The translations under genes and the position numbers were made by a program. Shown here piece by piece: positions 7,123 to 7,218 of a stretch of 7,218 nt of DNA. Origin of the DNA: Bacteroidales bacterium (GTDB lineage: Bacteria; Bacteroidota; Bacteroidia; Bacteroidales; JAAUTT01); the NCBI GenBank assembly GCA_012031335.1, contig JAAUTT010000211.1:1-7218 (forward strand), written 5' to 3'. The notes beneath the pieces are model-generated. The model had not been told where the DNA came from. It worked only from the letters and a program-made list of their open reading frames with translations, and ran no database searches. Within the stretch, counting starts at the first letter, position 1. Every line of letters starts with the position of its first letter.

Positions 7123-7218
7123 TGTAGCCTCCAGGATTCGCTTGATTTGAATGGTTTTCGGCCGAAGACTTCATTTCAATCTTGCAGATAAATCAGGTAA
7201 CTATAAATAAATTGGGGT
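7123..7218. other. Tail after recB with no recognised gene
   Basis: These 96 bases are A/T-richer than recB. I see no start of a family I know on either strand and no stem followed by a T-run that would mark a terminator. The only structure is the 10-base palindrome TTCGGCCGAA (7157-7166). Whether the operon continues past the window edge cannot be judged. Confidence 0.5.

Overview
The window covers most of a RecBCD (exonuclease V) locus on the + strand, in the order recD (3' end only), recC, recB. RecBCD is the ATP-driven helicase-nuclease that resects double-strand breaks and loads RecA after meeting a Chi site. All three proteins are recognised from motifs and from residue-by-residue likeness to the E. 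coli subunits as I remember them. The organism is probably a Bacteroidota/Chlorobiota-type bacterium. This rests only on mid-range G+C by eye, Lys/Asn/Ile-rich proteins, few clear Shine-Dalgarno sequences and a familiar style of intergenic repeat, so the assignment is tentative.

Layout. Bases 1-536: the C-terminal ~177 codons of recD, intact, with helicase motifs V and VI. Bases 537-843: a 307-base spacer with no recognisable gene, packed with inverted repeats. Two are related G/C-rich hairpins, one is a long A/T-cored stem, and three are short hairpins whose centres lie exactly 30 bases apart. Bases 844-3871: recC, about 1,010 codons once three frame breaks are bridged. Bases 3873-7122: recB, about 1,083 codons, also with three frame breaks, starting one base after the recC stop. 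Bases 7123-7218: a short tail in which I see no gene and no convincing terminator.

All six frame breaks sit in or next to runs of 4-6 identical bases. Bridging each with a single-base change restores family-typical sequence on both sides, including every catalytic motif. This pattern fits consensus or sequencing error better than old gene decay, but the sequence alone cannot exclude a real loss of RecBC.

I see no new multi-gene system here. The parts most worth a second look are (a) the hairpin-rich segment between recD and recC, which is bounded by ATGA on both sides as if it had split an ancestral ATGA stop/start overlap, and (b) RecC, where one group of Chi-contact residues known from E. 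coli is kept and another is replaced, suggesting a different Chi sequence.
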